DNA of 64,000 bases from Leptodactylus fallax. Lineage: Eukaryota; Chordata; Amphibia; Anura; Leptodactylidae. Positions 27,590-40,300 of this stretch are shown here, one piece after another. The position numbers and the translations under genes are program-made. The notes below the pieces were generated by a model that saw only the letters and a list, made by a program, of their open reading frames with translations, ran no database searches and was not told the origin of the DNA. The DNA lies in NCBI GenBank assembly GCA_947044405.1, contig CAMRHE010000360.1:124001-188000 (forward strand). The letters are read 5' to 3'. The number at the start of each line of letters is the position of its first letter. The stretch's first letter is position 1.

Positions 27590-29150
27590 AATAAGATCAG
27601 CGTCACCTCCTCCTCTATCATTATAATAAGATCAGCGTCACCTCCTCCTCTGTCATTATAATAAGATCAGCGTCACCTCCTCTATCATTATAATAAGATC
27701 AGCGTCGCCTCCTCTATCAGTATAATAAGATCAGCGTCGCCTCCTCTATCAGTATAATAAGATCAGCGTCGCCTCCTCTATCAGTATAATAAGATCAGCG
27801 TCACCTCCTCTATCATTATAAGATCAGCGTCACCTCCTCCTCTATCATTATAATAAGATCAGCGTCGCCTCCTACTCTATCACTATAATAAGATCAGCGT
27901 CGCCTCCTCTATCAGTATAATAAGATCAGCGTCACCTCCTCCTACTCTATCACTATAATAAGATCAGCGTCACCTCCTCCTCTATCATTATAAGATCAGC
28001 GTCACCTCCTCCTCTATCACTATAATAAGATCAGCGTCACCTCCTCCTCTATCACTATAATAAGATCAGCGTCACCTCCTCCTCTATCAGTATAATAAGA
28101 TCAGCGTCACCTCCTCTATCAGTATAATAAGATCAGCGTCACCTCCTCTATCAATATAATAAGATCAGCGTCGCCTCCTCCTCTATCATTATAATAAGAT
28201 CAGCGTCACCTCCTCTATCACTATAATAAGATCAGCGTCACCTCCTCTATCACTATAATAAGATCAGCGTCACCTCCTCTATCACTATAATAAGATCAGC
28301 GTCACCTCCTCCATCATTATAATAAGATCAGCGTCGCCTCCTCCTCTATCACTATAATAAGATCAGCGTCACCTCCTCCTCTATCAGTATAATAAGATCA
28401 GCGTCACCTCCTCTATCATTATAATAAGATCAGCGTCGCCTCCTCCTCTATCACTATAATAAGATCAGCGTCACCTCCTCTATCACTATAATAAGATCAG
28501 CGTCACCTCCTCTATCACTATAATAAGATCAGCGTCACCTCCTCTATCATTATAATAAGATCAGCGTCACCTCCTCTATCATTATAATAAGATCAGCGTC
28601 ACCTCCTCTATCACTATAATAAGATCAGCGTCACCTCCTTCTCTATCACTATAATAAGATCAGCGTCGCCTCCTCCTCTATCACTATAATAAGATCAGCG
28701 TCGCCTCCTCCTCTATCACTATAATAAGATCAGCGTCACCTCCTCCTCTATCATTATAATAAGATCAGCGTCACCTCCTCCTCTATCATTATAATAAGAT
28801 CAGCGTCACCTCCTCCTCTATCAGTATAATAAGATCAGCGTCGCCTCCTCCTCTATCACTATAATAAGATCAGCGTCGCCTCCTCCTCTATCACTATAAT
28901 AAGATCAGCGTCACCTCCTCCTCTATCATTATAATAAGATCAGCGTCACCTCCTCCTCTATCATTATAATAAGATCAGCGTCGCCTCCTCCATCATTATA
29001 ATAAGATCAGCGTCACCTCCTCCTCTATCACTATAATAAGATCAGCGTCACCTCCTCTATCACTATAATAAGATCAGCGTCACCTCCTCCTCTATCATTA
29101 TAATAAGATCAGCGTCACCTCCTCCTCTATCACTATAATAAGATCAGCGT
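27590..29150 (+). repeat. Block of array 1 with copies near 35370 and 38970
   Basis: The monomer series with GCCTCCTACTCTATCAC and CTCCTCCTACTCTATCAC begins at about 27871 here and recurs at about 35658 and 39258. The offsets are 7,787 and 3,600 bp. The copy beginning near 38970 follows this one to about 40430, including the TATCAATATAATAAG monomer (about 28152 and 39549). The middle copy diverges earlier. Block limits are approximate. Confidence 0.8.
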
Positions 29151-29429
29151 CGCCTCCTCCTCTATCACTATAATAAGATCAGCGTCGCCTCCTCCTCTAT
29201 CACTATAATAAGATCAGCGTCGCCTCCTCTATCATTATAATAAGATCAGCGTCGCCTCCTCCTCTATCACTATAATAAGATCAGCGTCACCTCCTCCTCT
29301 ATCATTATAATAAGATCAGCGTCGCCTCCTCCTCTATCATTATAATAAGATCAGCGTCACCTCCTCCTCTATCATTATAATAAGATCAGCGTCACCTTCT
29401 CCTTTATCATTATAATAAGATCAGCGTCA

Positions 29430-31075
29430 CCTCCTCCTCTATCATTATAAGATCAGCGTCACCTCCTCCTCTATCATAATAAGATAAGCGTCACCTCCTC
29501 CTCTATCACTATAATAAGATCAGCGTCACCTCCTCCTCCATCATTATAATAAGATCAGCGTCACCTCCTCCTCTATCATTATAATAAGATCAGCGTCACC
29601 TCCTCTATCACTATAATAAGATCAGCGTCACCTCCTCCTCTATCACTATAATAAGATCAGCGTCGCCTCCTCTATCACTATAATAAGATCAGCGTCACCT
29701 CCTCCTCTATCAGTATAATAAGATCAGCGTCACCTCCTCCTTTATCATTATATTAAGATCAGCGTCGCCTCCTCCTCTATCATTATATTAAGATCAGCGT
29801 CGCCTCCTCCTCTATCATTATAATAAGATCAGCGTCACCTCCTCCTTTATCATTATAATAAGATCAGCGTCGCCTCCTCCTCCATCATTATAATAAGATC
29901 AGCGTCACCTCCTCCTCTATCATTATAAGATCAGCGTCGCCTCCTCCTCTATCAGTATAAGATCAGCGTCGCCTCCTCCTCTATCATTATAATAAGATCA
30001 GCGTCACCTCCTCCATCATTATAATAAGATCAGCGTCCCCTCCTCCTCTATCATTATAATAAGATCAGCGTCACTTCCTCCATCATTATAATAAGATCAG
30101 CGTCACCTCCTCTATCATTATAATAAGATCAGCGTCGCCTTCTCCATCATTATAATAAGATCAGCGTCACCTCCTCCTCTATCATTATAATAAGATCAGC
30201 GTCACCTCCTCCTCTATCATTATAATAAGATCAGCGTCGCCTCCTCCTCTATCAGTATAAGATCAGCGTCGCCTCCTCCTCTATCATTATAATAAGATCA
30301 GCGTCACCTCCTCCATCATTATAATAAGATCAGCGTCCCCTCCTCCTCTATCATTATAATAAGATCAGCGTCACTTCCTCCATCATTATAATAAGATCAG
30401 CGTCACCTCCTCTATCATTATAATAAGATCAGCGTCGCCTTCTCCATCATTATAATAAGATCAGCGTCACCTCCTCCTCTATCATTATAATAAGATCAGC
30501 GTCCCCTCCTCCTCTATCATTATAATAAGATCAGCGTCACTTCCTCCATCATTATAATAAGATCAGCGTCACCTCCTCTATCATTATAATAAGATCAGCG
30601 TCGCCTTCTCCATCATTATAATAAGATCAGCGTCACCTCCTCCTCTATCATTATAATAAGATCAGCGTCACCTCCTCCTCTATCATTATAATAAGATCAG
30701 CGTCACCTCCTCCTCTATCACTATAATAAGATCAGCGTCGCCTCCTCCTCTATCATTATAATAAGATCAGCGTCACCTCCTCTATCATTATAATAAGATC
30801 AGCGTCACCTCCTCCTCTATCACTATAATAAGATCAGCGTCGCCTCCTCCTCTATCATTATAATAAGATCAGCGTCGCCTCCTCCTCTATCAGTATAAGA
30901 TCAGCGTCGCCTCCTCCTCTATCATTATAATAAGATCAGCGTCACCTCCTCCATCATTATAATAAGATCAGCGTCACCTCCTCCTCTATCATTATAATAA
31001 GATCAGCGTCACCTCCTCAATCATTATAATAAGATCAGCGTCACCTCCTCCTCTATCAGTATAATAAGATCAGCG
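29430..31075 (+). repeat. Block duplication inside array 1 (mate at about 16590-18236)
   Basis: This is the second copy of the 1.65-kb block, with the same nested 300-bp duplication. The match ends where this copy reads GCGTCTCCTCC and the other continues GCGTCACCTCCTCC. Confidence 0.88.
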
Positions 31076-31208
31076 TCTCCTCCTCTATCACTATAATAAG
31101 ATCAGCGTCACCTCCTCCTCTATCACTATAATAAGATCAGCGTCACCTTCTCCTCTATCATTATAATAAGATCAGCGTCACCTCCTCCTCTATCATTATA
31201 AGATCAGC

Positions 31209-34200
31209 GTCGCCTTCTCCTCTATCAGTATAATAAGATCAGCGTCGCCTCCTCTATCATTATAATAAGATCAGCGTCACCTCCTCCTCTATCATTATAA
31301 GATCAGCGTCACCTCCTCCTCTATTATAATAAGATCAGCGTCGCCTCCTCTATCAGTATAATAAGATCAGCGTCACCTCCTCTATCATTATAATAAGATC
31401 AGCGTCGCCTCCTCCTCTATCATTATAATAAGATCAGCGTCACCTCCTCTATCACTATAAGATCAGCATCACCTCCTCCTCTATCATTATAAGATCAGCG
31501 TCACCTCCTCTATCAGTATAATAAGATCAGCGTCACCTCCTCTATCACTATAATAAGATCAGCGTCACCTCCTCCTCTATCAGTATAATAAGATCAGCGT
31601 CACCTCCTCCTCTATCATTATAAGATCAGCGTCACCTCCTCTATCAGTATAATAAGATCAGCGTCACCTCCTCTATCACTATAATAAGATCAGCGTCGCC
31701 TCCTCCTCTATCAGTATAATAAGATCAGCGTCACCTCCTCCTCTATCACTATAATAAGATCAGCGTCACCTCCTCCTCTATCATTATAAGATCAGCGTCA
31801 CCTCCTCCATCATTATAATAAGATCAGCGTCACCTCCTCCTCTATCACTATAATAAGATCAGCGTCACCTCCTCCTCTATCATTATAAGATCAGCGTCAC
31901 CTCCTCCATCATTATAATAAGATCAGCGTCACCTCCTCCTCTATCACTATAATAAGATCAGCGTCACCTCCTCCTCTATCATTATAATAAGATCAGCGTC
32001 ACCTCCTCTATCATTATAATAAGATCAGCGTCACCTTCTCCTCTATCATTATAATAAGATCAGCGTCACCTCCTCCTCTATCATAATAATAAGATCAGCG
32101 TCGCCTCCTCCTCTATCATTATAATAAGATCAGCGTCACCTCCTCTATCACTATAATAAGATCAGCGTCACCTCCTCCATCATTATAAGATCAGCGTCGC
32201 CTCCTTCTCTATCAGTATAATAAGATCAGCGTCACCTCCTCCTCTATCACTATAATAAGATCAGCGTCGCCTCCTCCTCCATCATTATAATAAGATCAGC
32301 GTCACCTCCTCTATCACTATAATAAGATCAGCGTCACCTCCTCCTCTATCATTATAATAAGATCAGCGTCACCTCCTCCTCCTCCATCATTATAAGATCA
32401 GCGTCGCCTCCTCCTCTATCATTATAATAAGATCAGCGTCACCTTCTCCTTTATCATTATAATAAGATCAGCGTCACCTCCTCCTCTATCATTATAATAA
32501 GATCAGCGTCACCTCCTCCTCTATCATTATAAGATCAGCGTCACCTCCTCCTCTATCATTATAATAAGATCAGCGTCACCTCCTCCATCATTATAAGATC
32601 AGCGTCACCTCCTCTATCATTATAAGAAGATCAGCGTCACCTCCTCTATCATTATAATAAGATCAGCGTCACCTCCTCCTCTATCACTATAATAAGATCA
32701 GCGTCACCTCCTCTATCACTATAATAAGATCAGCGTCACCTCCTCTATCACTATAAGATCAGCGTCACCTCCTCCATAATTATAATAAGATCAGCGTCGC
32801 CTCCTCCTCCATCATTATAAGATCAGCGTCACCTCCTCCTCTATCATTATAAGATCAGCGTCACCTCCTCCTCTATCATTATAATAAGATCAGCGTCGCC
32901 TCCTCTATCAGTATAATAAGATCAGCGTCACCTCCTCCTCTATCACTATAATAAGATCAGCGTCGCCCCCTCCATCATTATAATAAGATCAGCGTCACCT
33001 CCTCTATCATTATAAGATCAGCGTCACCTTCTCCTCTATCATTATAAGATCAGCGTCACCTCCTCCTCTATCACTATAATAAGATCAGCGTCACCTCCTC
33101 TATCATTATAATAAGATCAGCGTCACCTCCTCCTCTATCAGTATAATAAGATCAGCGTCACCTCCTCTATCACTATAATAAGATCAGCGTCACCTCCTCC
33201 TCTATCATTATAATAAGATCAGCGTCGCCTCCTCCTCTATCAGTATAATAAGATCAGCGTCACCTCCTCTATCATTATAATAAGATCAGCGTCACCTCCT
33301 CTATCACTATAATAAGATCAGCGTCACCTCCTCCTCTATCATTATAATAAGATCAGCGTCACCTCCTCCTCTATCATTATAATAAGATCAGCGTCACCTC
33401 CTCCTCTATTATAATAAGATCAGCGTCACCTCCTCTATCAGTATAATAAGATCAGCGTCACCTCCTCTATCATTATAATAAGATCAGCGTCGCCTCCTCC
33501 TCTATCATTATAATAAGATCAGCGTCACCTCCTCCTCTATCATTATAATAAGATCAGCGTCACCTCCTCTATCACTATAAGATCAGCGTCGCCTCCTCTA
33601 TCATTATAATAAGATCAGCGTCACCTCCTCCTCTATCACTATAATAAGATCAGCGTCACCTCCTCCTCTATCATTATAATAAGATCAGCGTCACCTCCTC
33701 TATCAGTATAATAAGATCAGCGTCACCTCCTCCTCTGTCATTATAATAAGATCAGCGTCACCTCCTCCTCTGTCATTATAATAAGATCAGCGTCACCTCC
33801 TCCTCTGTCATTATAATAAGATCAGCGTCGCCTCCTCCTCCATCACTATAATAAGATCAGCGTCACCACCTCCTCTATCATTATAAGATCAGCGTCGCCT
33901 CCTCTAGCAGTATAATAAGATCAGCGTCACCTCCTCTATCATTATAATAAGATCAGCGTCGCCTCCTCCTCTATCAGTATAATAAGATCAGCGTCACCTC
34001 CTCCTCTATCAGTATAATAAGATCAGCGTCACCTCCTCCTCTATCATTATAATAAGATCAGCGTCACCTCCTCCTCTATCACTATAATAAGATCAGCGTC
34101 ACCTTCTCCTCTATCATTATAATAAGATCAGCGTCACCTCCTCTATCATTATAATAAGATCAGCGTCACCTCCTCCTCTATCACTATAATAAGATCAGCG

Positions 34201-34300
34201 TCACCTTCTCCTCTATCATTATAATAAGATCAGCGTCACCTCCTCTATCATTATAATAAGATCAGCGTCGCCTCCTCTATCATTATAATAAGATCAGCGT
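31209..34300 (+). repeat. Distant copy of the 3 kb block of array 1
   Basis: This is the third copy, about 11.7 kb from the first. The offset drifts from 11,718 to 11,688 bp across the block. That is a net loss of about 30 bp, roughly one unit. Confidence 0.86.
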
Positions 34301-37300
34301 CACCTCCTCCTCTATCACTATAATAAGATCAGCGTCGCCTCCTCTATCATTATAATAAGATAAGCGTCACCTCCTCTATCATTATAATAAGATCAGCGTC
34401 GCCTCCTCCTCCATCATTATAAGATCAGCGTCACCTCCTCCTCTATCATTATAATAAGATCAGCGTCACCTCCTCCTCCATCATAATAAGATCAGCGTCA
34501 CCTCCTCCTCTACCATTATAATAAGATCAGCGTCACCTCCTCCTCTATCATTATAATAAGATCAGCGTCACCTCCTCCTCTATTATAATAAGATCAGCGT
34601 CGCCTCCTCTATCAGTATAATAAGATCAGCGTCACCTCCTCTATCATTATAATAAGATCAGCGTCGCCTCCTCCTCTATCATTATAATAAGATCAGCGTC
34701 GCCTCCTCTATCAGTATAATAAGATCAGCGTCACCTCCTCCTCTATCATTATAATAAGATCAGCGTCACCTCCTCTATCATTATAATAAGATCAGCGTCA
34801 CCTCCTCCTCTATCATTATAATAAGATCAGCGTCACCTCCTCCTCTATCACTATAATAAGATCAGCGTCACCTCCTCCTCTATCACTATAATAAGATCAG
34901 CGTCACCTCCTCCTCTATCATTATAATAAGATCAGCGTCACCTCCTCTATCACTATAATAAGATCAGCGTCACCTCCTCCTCTATCACTATAATAAGATC
35001 AGCGTCACCTCCTCCTCTATCAGTATAATAAGTTCAGCGTCACCTCCTCCTCTGTCATTATAATAAGATCAGCGTCACCTCCTCCTCTATCACTATAATA
35101 AGATCAGCGTCGCCTCCTCCTCTATCACTATAATAAGATCAGCGTCACCTCCTCCTCTATCACTATAATAAGATCAGCGTCGCCTCCTCCTCTATCACTA
35201 TAATAAGATCAGCGTCACCTCCTCCTCTATCAGTATAATAAGATCAGCGTCACCACCTCCTCTATCAGTATAATAAGATCAGCGTCGCCTCCTCCTCTAT
35301 CAGTATAATAAGATCAGCGTCACCTCCTCCTCTGTCATTATAATAAGATCAGCGTCGCCTCCTCCTCCATCATTATAATAAGATCAGCGTCACCTCCTCC
35401 TCTATCATTATAATAAGATCAGCGTCACCTCCTCCTCTGTCATTATAATAAGATCAGCGTCACCTCCTCTATCATTATAATAAGATCAGCGTCGCCTCCT
35501 CTATCAGTATAATAAGATCAGCGTCGCCTCCTCTATCAGTATAATAAGATCAGCGTCGCCTCCTCTATCAGTATAATAAGATCAGCGTCACCTCCTCTAT
35601 CATTATAAGATCAGCGTCACCTCCTCCTCTATCATTATAATAAGATCAGCGTCGCCTCCTACTCTATCACTATAATAAGATCAGCGTCGCCTCCTCTATC
35701 AGTATAATAAGATCAGCGTCACCTCCTCCTACTCTATCACTATAATAAGATCAGCGTCGCCTCCTCTGTCATTATAATAAGATCAGCGTCACCTCCTCCT
35801 CTATCATTATAAGATCAGCGTCACCTCCTCCTCTATCACTATAATAAGATCAGCGTCACCTCCTCCTCTATCACTATAATAAGATCAGCGTCACCTCCTC
35901 CTCTATCAGTATAATAAGATCAGCGTCACCTCCTCCTCTATCAGTATAATAAGATCAGCGTCACCTCCTCCTCTATCAGTATAATAAGATCAGCGTCACC
36001 TCCTCCTCTATCATTATAATAAGATCAGCGTCGCCTCCTCCTCTATCACTATAATAAGATAAGCGTCACCTCCTCCTCTATCACTATAATAAGATCAGCG
36101 TCACCTCCTCCTCTATCAGTATAATAAGATCAGCGTCACCTCCTTTGTCATTATAATAAGATCAGCGTCGCCTCCTCCTCTATCATTATAATAAGATCAG
36201 CGTCACCTCCTCCTCCATCATTATAATAAGATCAGCGTCACCTCCTCTATCACTATAATAAGATCAGCGTCACCTCCTCTATCACTATAATAAGATCAGC
36301 GTCGCCTCCTCCATCATTATAATAAGATCAGCGTCACCTCCTCTATCAATATAATAAGATCAGCGTCACCTCCTCTATCAATATAATAAGATCAGCGTCA
36401 CCTCCTCTATCAGTATAATAAGATCAGCGTCACCTCCTCTATCACTATAATAAGATCAGCGTCACCTCCTCTATCACTATAATAAGATCAGCGTCACCTT
36501 CTCTATCACTATAATAAGATCAGCGTCACCTCCTCCATCATTATAATAAGATCAGCGTCGCCTCCTCCTCTATCACTATAATAAGATCAGCGTCACCTCC
36601 TCTATCACTATAATAAGATCAGCGTCACCTCCTCTATCATTATAATAAGATCAGCGTCACCTCCTCCTCTATCACTATAATAAGATCAGCGTCACCTCCT
36701 CCTCTATCATTATAATAAGATCAGCGTCACCTCCTCTATCATTATAATAAGATCAGCGTCACATCCTCCTCTATCACTATAATAAGATCAGCGTCACCTC
36801 CTCCTCTATCATTATAATAAGATCAGCGTCACCTCCTCTATCACTATAATAAGATCAGCGTCGCCTCCTCCTCTATCACTATAATAAGATCAGCGTCGCC
36901 TCCTCCTCTATCACTATAATAAGATCAGCGTCACCTCCTCCTCTATCATTATAATAAGATCAGCGTCACCTCCTCCTCTATCATTATAATAAGATCAGCG
37001 TCGCCTCCTCCTCCATCATTATAATAAGATCAGCGTCACCTCCTCCTCTATCACTATAATAAGATCAGCGTCACCTCCTCTATCACTATAATAAGATCAG
37101 CGTCACCTCCTCCATCATTATAATAAGATCAGCGTCGCCTCCTCCTCTATCACTATAATAAGATCAGCGTCACCTCCTCCTCTATCACTATAATAAGATC
37201 AGCGTCACCTCCTCCTCTATCACTATAAGATCAGCGTCACCTCCTCCTCTATCAGTATAATAAGATCAGCGTCACCTCCTCCTCTATCACTATAATAAGA

Positions 37301-40300
37301 TCAGCGTCACCTCCTCCTCTATCACTATAATAAGATCAGCGTCACCTCCTCTATCATTATAATAAGATCAGCGTCACCTCCTCCTCTATCACTATAATAA
37401 GATCAGCGTCGCCTCCTCTATCATTATAATAAGATAAGCGTCACCTCCTCTATCATTATAATAAGATCAGCGTCGCCTCCTCCTCCTCCATCATTATAAT
37501 AAGATCAGCGTCGCCTCCTCCTCCATCATTATAAGATCAGCGTCACCTCCTCCTCTATCATTATAATAAGATCAGCGTCACCTCCTCCTCTATTATAATA
37601 AGATCAGCGTCGCCTCCTCTATCAGTATAATAAGATCAGCGTCACCTCCTCTATCATTATAATAAGATCAGCGTCGCCTCCTCCTCTATCATTATAATAA
37701 GATCAGCGTCACCTCCTCCTCTATCACTATAATAAGATCAGCGTCACCTCCTCCTCTATCATTATAAGATCAGCGTCACCTCCTCCTCTATCACTATAAT
37801 AAGATCAGCGTCACCTCCTCCTCTATTATAATAAGATCAGCGTCGCCTCCTCTATCAGTATAATAAGATCAGCGTCACCTCCTCTATCATTATAATAAGA
37901 TCAGCGTCGCCTCCTCCTCTATCATTATAATAAGATCAGCGTCACCTCCTCCTCTATCACTATAATAAGATCAGCGTCACCTCCTCCTCTATCACTATAA
38001 TAAGATCAGCGTCGCCTCCTCCTCTATCATTATAATAAGATCAGCGTCGCCTCCTCCTCTATCACTATAATAAGATCAGCGTCGCCTCCTCCTCTATCAC
38101 TATAATAAGATCAGCGTCACCTCCTCTATCAGTATAATAAGATCAGCGTCACCTCCTCTATCACTATAATAAGATCAGCGTCACCTCCTCCTCTATCATT
38201 ATAATAAGATCAGCGTCACCTCCTCTATCACTATAATAAGATCAGCGTCACCTCCTCTATCATTATAATAAGATCAGCGTCACCTCCTCCTCTATCATTA
38301 TAATAAGATCAGCGTCACCTCCTCCTCTATCAGTATAATAAGATCAGCGTCACCTCCTCCTCTATCACTATAAGATCAGCGTCACCTCCTCTATCATTAT
38401 AATAAGATCAGCGTCACCTCCTCTATCACTATAATAAGATCAGCGTCACCTCCTCTATCAGTATAATAAGATCAGCGTCACCTCCTCCTCTATCATTATA
38501 ATAAGATCAGCGTCACCTCCTCCTCTATCATTATAATAAGATCAGCGTCGCCTCCTCCTCTATCACTATAATAAGATCAGCGTCGCCTCCTCTATCATTA
38601 TAATAAGATCAGCGTCACCTCCTCCTCTATCATTATAATAAGATCAGCGTCACCTCCTCCTCCATCACTATAATAAGATCAGCGTCACCTCCTCCTCTAT
38701 CAGTATAATAAGATCAGCGTCACCTCCTCCTCTGTCATTATAATAAGATCAGCGTCACCTCCTCCTCTATCACTATAATAAGATCAGCGTCGCCTCCTCC
38801 TCTATCACTATAATAAGATCAGCGTCACCTCCTCCTCTATCAGTATAATAAGATCAGCGTCACCTCCTCCTCTATCAGTATAATAAGATCAGCGTCGCCT
38901 CCTCCTCTATCAGTATAATAAGATCAGCGTCACCTCCTCCTCTGTCATTATAATAAGATCAGCGTCGCCTCCTCCTCCATCATTATAATAAGATCAGCGT
39001 CACCTCCTCCTCTATCATTATAATAAGATCAGCGTCACCTCCTCCTCTGTCATTATAATAAGATCAGCGTCACCTCCTTTATCATTATAATAAGATCAGC
39101 GTCGCCTCCTCTATCAGTATAATAAGATCAGCGTCGCCTCCTCTATCAGTATAATAAGATCAGCGTCGCCTCCTCTATCAGTATAATAAGATCAGCGTCA
39201 CCTCCTCTATCATTATAAGATCAGCGTCACCTCCTCCTCTATCATTATAATAAGATCAGCGTCGCCTCCTACTCTATCACTATAATAAGATCAGCGTCGC
39301 CTCCTCTATCAGTATAATAAGATCAGCGTCACCTCCTCCTACTCTATCACTATAATAAGATCAGCGTCACCTCCTCCTCTATCATTATAAGATCAGCGTC
39401 ACCTCCTCCTCTATCACTATAATAAGATCAGCGTCACCTCCTCCTCTATCACTATAATAAGATCAGCGTCACCTCCTCCTCTATCAGTATAATAAGATCA
39501 GCGTCACCTCCTCTATCAGTATAATAAGATCAGCGTCACCTCCTCTATCAATATAATAAGATCAGCGTCGCCTCCTCCTCTATCATTATAATAAGATCAG
39601 CGTCACCTCCTCTATCACTATAATAAGATCAGCGTCACCTCCTCTATCACTATAATAAGATCAGCGTCACCTCCTCCATCATTATAATAAGATCAGCGTC
39701 GCCTCCTCCTCTATCACTATAATAAGATCAGCGTCACCTCCTCCTCTATCAGTATAATAAGATCAGCGTCACCTCCTCTATCATTATAATAAGATCAGCG
39801 TCGCCTCCTCCTCTATCACTATAATAAGATCAGCGTCACCTCCTCTATCACTATAATAAGATCAGCGTCACCTCCTCTATCACTATAATAAGATCAGCGT
39901 CACCTCCTCTATCATTATAATAAGATCAGCGTCACCTCCTCTATCATTATAATAAGATCAGCGTCACCTCCTCTATCACTATAATAAGATCAGCGTCGCC
40001 TCCTCCTCTATCACTATAATAAGATCAGCGTCGCCTCCTCCTCTATCACTATAATAAGATCAGCGTCACCTCCTCCTCTATCATTATAATAAGATCAGCG
40101 TCACCTCCTCCTCTATCATTATAATAAGATCAGCGTCACCTCCTCCTCTATCAGTATAATAAGATCAGCGTCGCCTCCTCCTCTATCACTATAATAAGAT
40201 CAGCGTCGCCTCCTCCTCTATCACTATAATAAGATCAGCGTCACCTCCTCCTCTATCATTATAATAAGATCAGCGTCACCTCCTCCTCTATCATTATAAT